Shown: positions 1-12,127, numbered from the stretch's first letter. The stretch: 64,000 nt of DNA from Excoecaria cochinchinensis (GCA_947683425.1 CANTUQ010000008.1:2868501-2932500); one strand, 5' to 3'. The notes: generated by a model from the sequence alone, not told the origin. Made by a program: numbers and translations.

Positions 1-59
1 TTGTTAGTCGCTAAATCAGTCGCTAAATCACGATTATGTAAAGACAGAAAGTAACCTAA

Positions 60-206
60 ACTCCCAATTTTTTTAACTCTCAAACGCTAAACTGATAAGC
101 GACAGATCTCCCATTTTGAGCAATCCCTCGCTACCGGTGTGGAAGCCCATCGTTGCCGGCAGTTTAATCGGCGTTTACTACTTCGGCAGCTTTGGTGGTG
201 TGAGAG
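60..206 (+). other. Probable non-coding leader exon of the CACTA element
   Basis: This stretch is richer in GC than its surroundings and is followed by a consensus splice donor (GTGAGT, 207-212). It lies just inside the subterminal repeats, where plant CACTA elements usually carry their transcription start and first exon. The matching acceptor is probably just before the TNP2 start near 2262. No TATA box could be assigned with confidence. ORFs on the other strand look like chance frames. Confidence 0.45.
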
Positions 207-212
207 GTGAGT

Positions 213-2267
213 GAAAAAATCATACAGCTCTCCAAAAATTTTATGTCTGATCCCCAGCTTTTCTAATCTATAATTTTCTTGTTTGTTTGAGGTTTTTGAG
301 GAGTTATAGTCGGGCGAAAGGAGGAGGAAGGAGAATAGACCGTAATTTCGGCCATCTGACCCAACTTCGGTGGAGTAAACAGAACCAAAAAGGTATGTTC
401 TATATAGGTTGAGTACATGTTGAGTGAACAGAACCAATAAGATTTGATTCTGAATGTAGAGGATTTTATTGTGAATATATGGGTTTTATTCATTCTATTG
501 ATTCATTCTATTTACTGGATCTACTGTGAAATAGTAAGAATTAGAAGCTTATGATCCTAAGATAGAGGCATCAGCAAGAAAATTACACAATAAATTAAGC
601 AAATTAACATACATATCTGTGCTTCGTAAATAAATTATCTTCAACTCTGTTTTCTGAAGGTCATACCTTATTATAAAAAAAATTAAAACTTAAATCTACA
701 ATTAATATAATGCAATAATTAGTAAGATAGATAATTCTTATTTGTTAATTATATGGTGATTAGTAAGAAAATAAGAAGTTAAAAATTGTCTTTCTTATAT
801 TTTGAGTTATTATGAAAATGATTTAGAAAATATAAAGATAAACCTGATTAAGATGAAAAGGAAAAATTTTGAGAATATAGTTTGATTAGGGAGATTATGT
901 ATGTAATATATATAAATAGTTGGGAATTGTTTTGAAAAGGGAGTGTGTGGTGGTGCAACTTTGAGGGCAGAGGCTCTTTACTCTGTTGTGTTTGTGTCAG
1001 TCTCCCTGTGCAGGAAGTTTATATGCCATTAATGACTTGGCTCCTTCTTTATAGATTTCTGTTGCCTTTAAATTTATGTTCTAACAATATGTAAATATAA
1101 ATTCACAAAATATTGTATTGCATTCCTTCGCTAATCAAGTAAATTTTGTTTTGAAAACATACATAATATATTGTAATTTAATTTAATACTGAAATTAAGA
1201 ATCATATTTAGCCAAGTAAATTTCTCATTATTATTTATGATGTTTTATCATCAATAATTTTATTATTTTCTTTTGTATGCTGAATTTCGAACTTAATATA
1301 AATATGTTTTAAATTCGATACTTACAAGTCACCGTTCAGTGATATGGAACAATATTTATTATTGTTTGAAGAAAAAAAGAAAAAATAAAGTAAATGATAT
1401 TAATTTGAGAGTGCTTGAGTTAGGTTACTGAAATTAGTCAACTCCCAAAGGCAAAGCCAGGGGTCCAGGAGTATTATTTTTCTAGAGAAAAGAGAGTATG
1501 AAACGTGTTCCTCGTAAATATGTATGAAACATGTGATTATCGTCGAAAATTGAAGAATGTTATCTCAAGCACACAAATGTACACTAACAACTCATAAATT
1601 ATTTTTTTTTTAGATTTAAAATTCAGAAATTATTTTTAAGAAAATTATTTTTAGCCAAATAATTACAACTCCTTAAATCAAAAGTAAAGTTGATACTATT
1701 TCACTATTTTTTATTTTTTATTTTTTGCATTGAGTAGAAACTATGTTTCTAGAACAATTTCAGGTTATGCTCCGCCTCAATTATTATTATTATTATTATT
1801 TATTTGAAAAAAAATGATAGATTATACACCAATAATTTATTATTTCATATCATATTAAATTATTCTATAGGTTGGTCTCATAACTGTCTTGACGTATTGT
1901 TTGCATTCAATTACAGATAGAGATTACTTGTATTGGAAGGCTAATTATTTGTGCATTGCTTCGGTAGAGATATCATAGATTTAAGAAATTTTAAAAATAC
2001 ACATAAGAAATATAAAAAATAGATTACAAGACAATTAAATTAGGACATATTAGATAATTCATATATTAATTATAATATAAAAAAGAAAAGACAAATTATA
2101 AGATGGAATATAAATTGTGATATATATTTTAAATTGCATTTACTTTTTTCTAACTATTTGCATGTAGATACGTGCTTGTATTAATTTATTTTTCTAATCT
2201 TATATTGTTAATGAATTTGGTATTTAAGTTTCATATAGTTGTGTTGCAATTCGAATGTTTAGGTTTA
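213..2267. other. AT-rich non-coding stretch, probable leader intron
   Basis: About 2 kb without a convincing coding frame lies between the leader donor at 207 and the first TNP2 codon. It is strongly AT-rich, with a short TTA repeat at about 1780-1802. Nothing else was recognised. Confidence 0.5.
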
Positions 2268-5200
2268 ATGGAACCCTTAGATCGTAGTTGGATGTATAAT
2301 CGACGAGATTCAAGTGGAAGGACTAATGCATCATTTGTCTTTGGTGTTGAGAATTTTATTAAATTCGCCACTTCTCATCCGGAAGAAATGAGTGGCGAGC
2401 TTATTAGGTGTCCATGCAAAAATTGTGTGAACCGAAGGTTCCATGACGTGGAAACTGTTATGACCCACCTCCTTCGTAGGGGTTTTGTTCGGGATTATTT
2501 GGTTTGGAATTGCCATGGGGAGACACACCTTGCTACTAACGAGCCGAATTGGAATCCAATAATTAATGATTCAGTTGGTGGTGCAGAGGTTAGTAATCCA
2601 TATCAGCAAATGGTTCTTGATGCAGTCGGTCCTAATTTTTTTCCCGATAATCATTGGCAACAATATATTCCGGATGAACCCGGTCCATCAAATTGGGGTG
2701 GAAATTTAACAGAAGAGCCACCAAATCCTCAATGTTAAGAATTTTATGAACTTATGGAATCTGGTAATGCAATGTTATGTCCCGGTTGTGATAACCATTC
2801 GCAGCTCTCGGTAGTTGCTCGGATGTTAAATGCAAAATCCGAATTTAATCTGCCCGAGAGATTTTTTGATGCAAACATTCAACTATTCAAGGAAGTTTTG
2901 CCTGAGGGTAACATACTGCCTGAGAATTTCTACCAAACTAAGAGTCTTGTTAGAAGTTTAGCATTGCCCGTTCAGAAAATCGACTGTTGCAATGAGGGAT
3001 GCATGTTGTATTGGCGTGATGATGAAAAATTGATCCATTGTAAGTTCTGCAATCACCCAAGATTCAAACTGCGTGTAGGATCTCGGAAGAACAGAGCAAA
3101 ATCATATAATAAGATGTACTACTTTCCACTAATACCAAGGCTTCAACGATTGTTTCAGTCAAAAGCGACGGCACCACATATGAGATGGCAACATGATCAT
3201 ATCCAAGATGTTGGGGTTATGCAGCATCCTTCCGACTCCCTATCTTGGAAACATTTCAATGAAACTCATCCTTCATTTTCCGCTGAGACTAGAAATGTAA
3301 GGTTGGGGTTATGTACAGACGGTTTTCAGCCATTCAGACAATATGGGAGAAAATATTCGTCATGGCCTGTAATAGTCACGCCTTACAACTTGCCTCCTTG
3401 GATGTGTATGAAGGAAGCTTATATGTTTCTAACTGTTATTGTACCTGGCCCTAAGAATCCAAAACAAAAAATTGATGTCTTTTTACAGCCCTTGCTTCAT
3501 GACTTGCAGGAATTGTGGAATATTGGGGTGCCTACATATGATGTGTCAACGAAGCAAAATTTCATGATGAAAGCTGCCCTTATGTGGACAATCAATGACT
3601 TTCCTGCATATTCCATGATGTTTGGTTGGAGTACATCTGAAAAGTATGCATGCCCTCATTGTATGGAACATACTCAATCATTTAGGCTAGAAAGTGGTGG
3701 AAAACAAATATGGTTTGACAATCATAGAAAATTTCTCCCTAATGATCATGCATTTAGGAGAAATAGAAGGAATTTTAGAATCGGACATGTGGAAACATTG
3801 CCACCGCCACCAATAAGAGATGGGGAACAAATTCTACAAGAAATTGATCAGTGGGGTCTTGTGAAAGTTACTGAGCTTGATGCGGATGAGATTAATGGTT
3901 TTATCTGTCAATCTTGTGGCTGGAGAAAGCGGAGCATTTTTTGGGATTTGCCTTATTGGAAAACACATATGATTCGACATAATCTTGATGTCATGCATAT
4001 TGAGAAAAATGTATTCGACAATGTGATTAACACGGTCTTAAATGTTGAAGGAAAAACCAAAGACAATGCCAAAGCCCGCTCTGATTTGGAAAAGTATTGT
4101 TGTCGGCCAGAGTTGGCAATGGATCCAATTAGTGGCAAATATCCAAAAGCATGTTACACACTGGATAAAGAATCAAAAAAAAGAATTGTTTGAGTGGTTG
4201 TCGAAACTTAAGTTCCCAGATGGATATGTATCTAACTTGGGTCGGTGTGTTGACATGTCAAAATTGAAATTATTTGGCATGAAAAGTCACGATTGCCATA
4301 TATTCATGTAGCGATTGATCCCTGTTGCATTCCGGGAGTTACTACCTGGAAATGTGTGGCAAGTTCTCACGGAGGTAAGCTTATTTTTCAAAGAATTGAC
4401 ATCTAGTACTCTCCGAGTTGAAGATGTTGAAGCATTGGAAACAAACATCCCCCAAATTCTGTGTAAGCTGGAGAAGATATTTCCACCATCATTCTTCGAC
4501 TCAATGGAGCACTTAATGATACACTTACCATATGAAGCAAGGATTGCTGGCCCTGTACAATATCGATGGATGTATCCGTTTGAACGATAAATATCAGTAT
4601 AATAATGTACATTATGTATTGTCAAACTTTATGGACGGAAGCACGTATAAACTAATTATTTATACTGGTCGTATGCAGGTTTCTTCGGACGCTAAAAAAA
4701 AAGATTGGCAACAAAGCAACAGTTGAGGCATCTATTTGCAATGCGTATTTACTTTCAGAATCATCTACTTTTTTCTCGCATTATTTTGAACCGCACGTCA
4801 GTACTAGAGAACGACGACCACCTCGTTATGATGACGGTGAATGTAGGGAACAAAATACAGAAAATTTAATAATTTTCACTTACCCCGGCCGCGCATGCTC
4901 AGAAATTCGAGACAGAGCATTAACATCGGAGGAGTATCAGGCAGCTCATACATATATTCTATTAAATTGCGATTAGGTTGCTCCATTCTTGAGGTAGGGA
5001 GTATTGTATTTAAATATTAAACTGCGATATATTCTAGGATTTGTACTAAGTGAATAACGGAATTTTTTTTACTGCATTGTTATAAAGCATATATTGCAAT
5101 GGCTTACATGAAAAGCATCCCAATCTTACTCCAAGCCAAGTTGAAGCGAATATTGACAAGTACTTCGCCGACTGGTTCGAACTCTATGTAAGTCGAACAC

Positions 5201-5726
5201 TATTTCTATATATAACTTTTAAATATCATTTAACATTGGATTGCTGATGACTTTTCCATGTTTTCTATTTTCAAATAAGGTCCGCTACAATGGGATTGAC
5301 AATGAATACCTCTGTAGTTTGTCACAAAGACCATTACGGAGAGTGAAGTGTTACTCAATCTATTTTATCAATGGATTCAAATTTCACACAAAAAGCCATG
5401 CTTCTGGGAGACGTTCAATGAATAGTGGCGTTTGTGTAAAAGGCTCGAACTCATGTGATAATATTGGTGATTACTATGGATGGATTGAGGAGATTATAGA
5501 GTTAGAGTACCCTTCGTTACCAAAAAAAACGGACAGTACTATTTAAATGTCATTGGTTTGATCCCACTATAGACATTGGTCTTAAGATACACAACCAATA
5601 TGGAATGGTTGATGTAAACCAACATCGTCGTTTTAACAAATATGAGCCATTTATCCTAGCAATGCAAGCTACTCAAGTGTATTATGCAAGATATCCCTCT
5701 TTGAGAGTAGATAGATCTAACTGGTT
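2268..5726 (+). pseudogene. CACTA transposase TNP2, 5' part (broken)
   Basis: This encodes the catalytic transposase of a plant CACTA element. In order it shows a transposase-associated domain (about 2268-2530, beginning MEPLDRSWMY, with a CPCKNC zinc-type motif), the tnp2 transposase core (2754-4190), a DUF4218-like part (4200-4975) and a DUF4216-like part (5281-5720). The start at ATG 2268 follows an AG acceptor and matches the corresponding start in the CACTA element at 41508. Damage includes in-frame stops at 2736, 4309 and 4973, frameshifts in A-runs near 4175-4184 and 5521-5529, and a splice donor changed from GT to AT at 4587. Introns are inferred at about 4587-4679, 4994-5093 and 5190-5280. 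The frame is then cut by the CACTA insertion at 5727 and resumes at 8687. Family assignment is firm; activity is very unlikely. Confidence 0.88.
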
Positions 5727-5745
5727 CACTACAAGAAATTGAAGA

Positions 5746-6115
5746 TTTCCCGACGGAAATTCCCGACGGAAATCCAGGATTTTCCGTCGGGAAATTACAT
5801 TGCCGACGGAATACCATTCCGTCGGCATTAAGAGCGTAGGCAATTTTTCCCGACGGAATTTTTATTCCGTCGGGAATATTACCGACGGAATAAAAATTCC
5901 GTCGGTAATTACCGACGGAATTTAAATTCCGTCGGCAATTTTACCGACGGAATAAAAATTCCGTCGGGAAAATTACCGACGGAATTTAAATTCCGTCGGT
6001 AATTACCGACGGAATTTTTGTTCCGTCGGTAATTTTCCCGACGGAATTTTTATTCCGTCGGGAAATTCTGAAATTTTTTATTTTTTTAAATTACCGACGG
6101 AATTTTCCGTCGGTA
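5746..6115. repeat. Left subterminal repeat array of nested CACTA
   Basis: Copies of TACCGACGGAAT or CCCGACGGAA alternate with their reverse complements, forming a run of short palindromes. By analogy with En/Spm these are probable binding sites for the TNP1/TnpA protein. The sequence sees no protein here, so the binding role is inference. Confidence 0.9.
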
Positions 6116-6711
6116 ATTTAAAAAGCAAATAAAAAAATTAAATTTCAGTACATGTTCAATTCCAGCGCAATTAATTATAGTTTAGTATAAATTTAACTAA
6201 AAGATACTAGTCAAAATTAAATGCTAATAAACCCAATGTAAAATCATGTAGCATTACAAACTAAAATCATGTAAAATGAAAGTTGTTTAGATGAAAAATA
6301 AACCTAATCTATCTATTATGTACAATCACAAAATTAAATTCTCAAAAATCTTAACAATCTCAAAATGAATCATACTATTAATAGAAATAACAATAATAAT
6401 ATTCAAAATTCAAATTTAAAACATATAATTAAAAGAGATAGAACATTTCATCTAATTTATTAATAATTTTCCTTTATTGCTAGTGTAAAGAGTAGATAAG
6501 GTTGCTAGTATAATTTTCCTTCTATTGATTGGGATGCTTGATATGTTCATTAGAATTTCATACTTGGATAATTAATTCTTCAATTAATTTAGTACTTGTA
6601 TAACATAAACTAAACCTACGTAGTTTTATAATAATAATCTTTTATTACACTACATGTTTATCACTTGCCATAACTATGATTAAAAATCATCCACTGGAGC
6701 TTCATAGTCAA

Positions 6712-6761
<50 letters not shown>

Positions 6762-7660
6762 TTTTAGAGCATGAATGAATAGTAAATAGAAAAACATTTC
6801 ACCAACCTTGATCTGGAAAATTAAAATGTGAAAATTATAACAAGATCCCACATGCTGTTCTGATACTAGAAGTAATAAACCGTGTTAATTGAGTGTAGGC
6901 ATCATAGCGAGCCACGGGCTGATTGCAGACAAAAGCTCTGGCTTTCTGAGATGCCAATTTAGTATCAGATCCTCTACGATATAATGCATTAGACACTATC
7001 CAAGTTTCTCTTGCTGGACTTGAAAACTCAGATGATGTGTCCGAAGAGGACCTCAATACCAGATCTTGGTATCATACGGCATAAATTTTAATTACTAGAT
7101 CATACTTTCTTTAAAATGACTCAAAATCTACATTGACGTTCTTGTACTTTTACCCGACATAGCAGTAAATGGAACCAGAAACAGAACAATTACGAGCTAC
7201 CAGGAAAAATGGCACTGAACAAAACACTAACGTCAAAATCCAAACGCAGCTATTAAAAAGGCAACACAACACTGAACCCACATAACACCCAGCAAAGTAC
7301 CCATAACACCAAAAAGGCACAGAAACCAGAATAACAACATAAACACCACATCAAGATCCAGACTTTTAACCAGAATCTTCTAAAACCGCTTACAGGGACA
7401 TCAAGTTTCAAATTTCACAGAACCCTCATTAACTACTAGTGATCAAATTTCACATCCAAAAAACAGAAACTACCAACAGAGCAATCATCAAGAAATCAAA
7501 AATCCAAGCCAAAATTATATATAAAATATACAGAATTAATGCATATTTCGGTTGACCTACTAACAAATCAAAATTAATGCAAATCATGACCTACTAACAA
7601 ATCAAAATTAATGCAAAAAATATACAGAAAATTAAAATATATAAAATATTTCGGCTGACC
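6116..7660. other. Interior of nested CACTA with unassigned minus-strand frame
   Basis: The stretch is mostly AT-rich and non-coding, with an (AT)n tract at about 6715-6765. A minus-strand open frame of 73 codons (7056-6835) has a more balanced amino-acid make-up than the surrounding AT-rich DNA and could be a captured exon. I do not recognise the product, and a chance frame is not excluded. Confidence 0.35.
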
Positions 7661-8010
7661 GGAGAGGGACGGCGCCGGCGTTGGGCGAGCGGTGGCCAGA
7701 TCTGCTCGGCGGCGGCTTGCTTGAGGCGGGCGGTGGCCAGATCTGCTCGGCGGCGGCTTGCTTGAGGCGGGCGGTGGCCAGATCTGCCAGAGAAGCGGGG
7801 AGGGAGAGAGAGGGGAAGGGAAGAGAGGAAGAGAGCGGGGAAGGGAAGAAACGCAGCGACGAGGGGCGACCGGCGACCACTGGGCGGCGAGGGGCGAGCG
7901 GCGACCACGGGGCGGCGCGGGGTGGGGGGCAAGAAGAACCAGACCTGCGTGGGGAGCGGGAGGAAGGGAGAGAGGGAGGGAGAGAGGAGGAGAGAGAAAA
8001 AAATCAGAAA
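7661..8010. repeat. GC- and purine-rich tract with 41-bp tandem repeats
   Basis: A unit of 41 bp containing GGTGGCCAGATCTG starts at 7691, 7732 and 7773, giving about 2.5 copies. A long GA-rich run continues to about 8000. The composition opens frames on both strands, but these are low in complexity and are not called as genes. The tract may be a leader or promoter region read from the right end of the element, as similar CT-rich leaders lie inside the ends of other CACTA elements here. Confidence 0.7.
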
Positions 8011-8039
8011 AGTTTATTTATATAGATATAAAATATTTT

Positions 8040-8670
8040 TAGCGACGGAATTTAATTCCCGTCGCTAATTCCCGACGGAAATTAAATTCCGTCGCTAAAA
8101 TTAGCGACGGAATTTAATTCCCGTCGCTAAAATATATAAAATAAATTAATTAAAATATTTAAGCGACGGAAATTAAATTCCGTCGCGAATTTTAGCGACG
8201 GAATCTAATTTCCGTCGGGAGTTAGCGACGGAATTTAAATTCCGTCGCTAAAATATATAAAATAAATTAATTAAAATATTTTTAGCGACGAAAATTAAAT
8301 TCCGTCGCTAAAATTAGCGACGGAATTTAATTTCCGTCGCTAAAATATATAAAATAAATTAATTAAAATATTTTAGCGACGGAATTTAATTTCCATCGCT
8401 AACTCCCGACGGAAATTAGATTCCGTCGCTAAAATTCGCGACGGAATTTAATTTCCGTCGGGAATTGCCGTAGCCATTTTTGCCGCCAAATTTTCGCGCC
8501 CAATTTACCGACGGTTAGATTTTCCGTCGCTATATTAGCGACGGAATATTTTTTCCGTCGCTAATTAGCGACGGAATTATTTTCCGTCGCTAATTAGCGA
8601 CGGAAATGTCTTTTCCGTCTCTAAATAGCGACGGTACATTTTCCGTCGCTAAATTTCCGTCGGTAAATGT
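8040..8670. repeat. Right subterminal repeat array of nested CACTA
   Basis: About twenty GCGACGGAA/TTCCGTCGC motifs occur in both orientations, interspersed with an AT-rich spacer (ATATATAAAATAAATTAATT) repeated three times. The motif differs in its first base from the CCGACGGAA form at the left end. Confidence 0.9.
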
Positions 8671-8686
8671 CGATTTTCTTGTAGTG

Positions 8687-8990
8687 GTTAGCTGTGTTTT
8701 CAGTGAAACCAAGGGATTTCATTGTCACATCAGATGCAAGAGATGATACTGCTACTACAAGTTCTAATGCCTTCCAAGATGATGAAGTTACATTACATGA
8801 TGTTACAGTTGATATTGGTAATGAAGATGATATTGATTTGCGTGACCCTACGGGAGTTGTGATTGAACTTGACAACGTTGATGAAGTGGTTCAAGAACAT
8901 GAAGAGGACGATGATGAAGAAGAATTCTCTGATTATGATAGCAATGAGGACGAGGATGAGGAATTTGAACAGTCGTTTGATAGTTACTAA
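8687..8990 (+). pseudogene. CACTA transposase TNP2, C-terminal end
   Basis: This is the continuation of the TNP2 frame after the nested CACTA. Removing the insert with one GTT copy rejoins codons for Ser-Asn-Trp and Leu-Ala-Val with no base lost. The tail is very acidic, with Glu/Asp runs before the stop at 8988-8990, as is common at the C-terminus of plant TNP2 proteins. This end shows no further stops. Confidence 0.85.
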
Positions 8991-9459
8991 TTGATCAATT
9001 CTGGCTTAGTTTCAATCCATATCTTCATGTTGAGTATTTTATATTTGCCGTTTATAAAATAAATGGAAGTTTTCTACCACAAGTTAATTCTTTAGAATTG
9101 ATTAATTTAAATTCACTTTTTAATATTAAAGCCATGAAAGATTCTTATTTACCAAATAACTTAGTGGATTATCCCACCTTCTCTTCGCACATTATATATA
9201 TATATATCAAATCAGTAGTTACAAAAATTGTGGTTTCAGTTTAAATTGCTTGTTCATTAATGTGTGCCTTCTTTTAGTAACTTAATATACTTCTTTTATT
9301 AACTTCTTTTATTATATAAATCATAATTATTGATATTGTAACGTGTAAAACCTTTAAATTTTATATATCACATGAAAAATAGCATTGATACGTGCACTTA
9401 TGAATCTGTATGTAATTTATTTTATACACATACATGTATAGTTCACAATTTTTGCAGGT
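8991..9459. other. AT-rich spacer between TNP2 and TNP1
   Basis: No coding signal was seen. It ends in a TTTTTGCAG acceptor two bases before the TNP1 ATG, so at least its right part is probably an intron in a shared or TNP1-specific transcript. Confidence 0.5.
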
Positions 9460-11444
9460 ATGGGTCGTGGTAGAGGACGGGGCATTATAGGTCGAGGTCG
9501 ACAGGGGGGACGTTCTGGAGGGGATTCAATTACTCCACCTTTTGGAGACATGCTAGATGTACCGGGAGACCCTTCATCCCAGAATGTACAGTCGCCTCCT
9601 GTCACATTCACGCCCTCTGCAGCAACTCCTACTCCGCACACAGCCAACAGCAGTACATCGACTACATGTGAAGTGGCAAGGGAAAATATCAGTCGATTGC
9701 GCATTACAGTGAACCCAAGGGGCCTGTAAGTTTTAACCTATACAAATTTCGATTAAGTGATATTAAAATGTTTAAGCTCATCATTTTTATATTATATACT
9801 TTGCAGGCTGGAACCTTCCTCACAATGCTCTAGAATCATAACCAGCAGCTTTCACCAGCGGATAGACATTAACGGTGTTAGTTGGAAGGAGGTTTCCAGA
9901 GAAGTTAAGGAGTTTTATTGGGGAGAATTCATGGTACATTCGAATATTGTTGAAACTTTTTCATTACAAATTTAAGTTTGCAAATTAATTGGATTAAAGA
10001 ATTATTGTATTTACTAATGATTTTTTTGTCACGTGTATATACAGAAAAAGTGCCTTTGGGATGCAGATGCAAATGGCATTGTTAGGGCAGGTTGGGAAAC
10101 AAAGGCAGCTCAGAGGTACAAGGATTATGTATACAACATAAAAAACGCCAAGCAAAGGCCGAGAGACTTTCCAGAAGCTGCATGGGTTAGGTGGAATGAG
10201 ATTTTTAATCTACCTCAACGCAAGGAGCTTTCTAATCAGAAAAAAATCAATCGCTATGGAGGGTCTCAAGAGAATGCTCCTGGATCGTACACCAGTGGGA
10301 CTATTTCTATTGGTGAGCATGTCTCACGACTGGTAAGTAGTTCAATTATAACATAAATTATACTTACATTAGCCAATTTTAATTATCAAAATGTTTGCCA
10401 ATTGATTTGTTCAATTGAGTAATTTTGAAACATTTAGCCTTTTTTATATGGATTAAATAGAACCAATTAAAGAATGTATTTCAATTATGTGAGAATTGTA
10501 TGAAAATATATTGATTGATTTACATATTGGAGGATGGGCAAATTGTGTTGGTGTTTGTTGAGGGGATCGGAGTATATTTGTGTTTTTAAGAAGTGTAAAA
10601 TGAATTTTTCTTTACAGGAGGTTGTCAATATTATAGGGGAGGTGCTGCCAAAATTTTTATTGATTTTTTAAAGAATTTTCACTTCATGCAATATAATGAA
10701 ATAGCATAAAGACGGAAAAAAAATTAAAATGCCGTGTTTTAATAAAAATGCAAGTAGTTATTTTCGTTAATCATTTTCTTCTTTTTCAATTACTACTTTC
10801 TACTGCACAATATAGGAGAAAGAGTTGGGCCGGCCACCTACAATTCCCGAGGCCTATCTGCACACACATACTATAAATCATGATGGGAAGACGTATGTGG
10901 CGGATCGTAGCAGGGAGGTACATGTAAGTTAGATGTACTTTACTTATTCATAATATTTTCAGTTTCTCAAATGTTAAATTGTTGTAAAATATGATTTGTT
11001 CTTATACTTACGTTTATTAAAAATTGTTGTTGTTTACCATTTCAGGAGAGGTATGAGCAACTCCGATCTGAAAGATCGCAGGATGCGTCTTCGGTTGATG
11101 AGTCTGAGTTGTTCTTCGAGGCCGCGAGATGCAATAAAAGGAAAATAATTTACGGTCTAGGCTCATATATGCCTCCTGGTCTTTATCCATCCGGTCCATC
11201 TTGTGCTGCTGGTGCAAGCACAGCCTCTCATTCTGGTGGTCCTTGCTTGACAAAAGAAGATGTCGCGGACATAGTCGCTACGACTATTCGTTCATTGTTT
11301 CCGCACTTGACCTCTCAGCCGTCAGCCACTCAGCCCAGTACCGCCACTACATCACCTGCACCACATGATGATGTCGGCCCTTCATGTCCACACGGTCCTG
11401 ACCCGCCTGATGATTCTCATTTTGGTAGTGGTGGCCTTACCTGA
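9460..11444 (+). CDS. CACTA TNP1-type protein (Transposase_24), five exons
   Basis: This is the DNA-binding accessory protein of a plant CACTA element, expected to recognise subterminal repeats. The predicted exons are 9460-9725, 9807-9933, 10045-10332, 10816-10923 and 11046-11444. All introns are GT..AG and all phases agree, giving 395 residues with no internal stop. The N-terminus is Gly/Arg-rich, followed by a Pro/Ser/Thr-rich linker. The Ptta/En/Spm plant transposase domain spans roughly residues 90-280 (motifs WKEVSREVKEFYW, GRPPTIPEAYLHTH). The C-terminal tail is Ser/Thr/Pro-rich. The start follows an acceptor at 9457. The intact state contrasts with the ruined TNP2 upstream. Exon limits are inferred from splice signals and frame only. 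Confidence 0.8.
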
Positions 11445-11794
11445 ACATCAATCTTTATATCTTTTTTAGAACTTTTTTTTTATGTATGATACTTTTATTG
11501 CAATTTATTACTTAGGATGATATGTGGCACTTTAAGGTAATTATTTTAATTTAGTTTTCATGTATTCTGTATTAGCTATATATGCCATGTGCGTACGAAT
11601 ATTAATATATATATATATGTTTTGGATTATAATTCTATATATATATTTGATTATAATTTGCATTTATATGTACAAATATTAATTATATATATTTTGGATT
11701 ATAATTTCATACATTTGATTATAATTTACATTTATATATTTCATTTAATAATACCATAAAATTTAACCCTAAAAAAAAAAAAAAAATTTGTATT
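11445..11794. other. 3' non-coding region of the CACTA element
   Basis: AT-rich DNA follows the TNP1 stop, with repeated ATATATAT stretches and a poly-A run at about 11770-11787. No gene was seen. Confidence 0.5.
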
Positions 11795-12127
11795 AGCGAC
11801 TAAATTGCGACAGCAAATGTAGTCGCTAATTTTTTAACGAGAATAGCGACGGAGTCCATCAGGCGACTAACTGTTGCAATAACCAATTAGCGACTAATAC
11901 TTGCGATGAATATTTAGTCGCTATTTACATAAGCGACTAGATTAACTTCTTAATTAGCGACAAATTTTACTAGATTTAGCGACTAAAAATGGTTTAGTCG
12001 CTAAATTGCTTGCGACGGCCTTAGTTGCGACGCGCCGTCGTTCCGTCGCTAAAACATATTAGCGACTAAAATCTTCATATTAGCGACTAAATGTTCCGTC
12101 GCTATTTTACTTTTTTTTTTTGTAGTG
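11795..12127. repeat. Right subterminal array and terminus of the large CACTA
   Basis: GCGACTAAA or its complement TTTAGTCGC occurs about ten times in both orientations, ending in a T-run and GTAGTG. The motif also occurs at the very start of the window, linking the two ends of one element. Confidence 0.85.

Larger units (their letters stand above)
5727..8686. mobile_element. Non-autonomous CACTA element nested in TNP2
   Basis: The element begins CACTACAAGAAA and ends TTTCTTGTAGTG, a perfect 12-bp terminal inverted repeat, and is flanked on both sides by GTT (5724-5726 and 8687-8689), the 3-bp target duplication expected of CACTA elements. The left subterminal array (about 5746-6115) is built of CCGACGGAA motifs in head-to-head pairs; the right array (about 8040-8670) uses GCGACGGAA. 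No transposase domain is present. The interior holds an AT microsatellite (about 6715-6765), an unassigned minus-strand frame and a GC-rich purine tract with 41-bp repeats. Confidence 0.95.
1..12127 (+). mobile_element. Large CACTA (En/Spm) DNA transposon, left end outside window
   Basis: The window opens in a subterminal repeat (motif AGTCGCTAAAT twice in the first 30 bases). A leader exon, a TNP2 gene and a TNP1 gene follow, then an array of GCGACTAAA/TTTAGTCGC motifs (about 11795-12110), and the element ends with GTAGTG at 12127, the complement of a CACTAC terminus. TNP2 and TNP1 on the same strand in this order are typical of autonomous plant CACTA elements. A second CACTA element of 2960 bp is nested at 5727-8686. 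The left terminal inverted repeat is not visible, so full length and target duplication cannot be given. TNP2 is decayed, so the copy is unlikely to move alone. Confidence 0.85.

Noticed and set aside
5746..6115. Regular short repeats that might suggest a CRISPR array
   Set aside because: Repeats are short, alternate in orientation and lie next to CACTA ends in a eukaryotic genome; they are subterminal transposase sites.
7594..8042. Overlapping Gly/Arg/Glu-rich frames on both strands
   Set aside because: Low-complexity GC- and purine-rich tract with 41-bp repeats; no domain and no codon signal on either strand.
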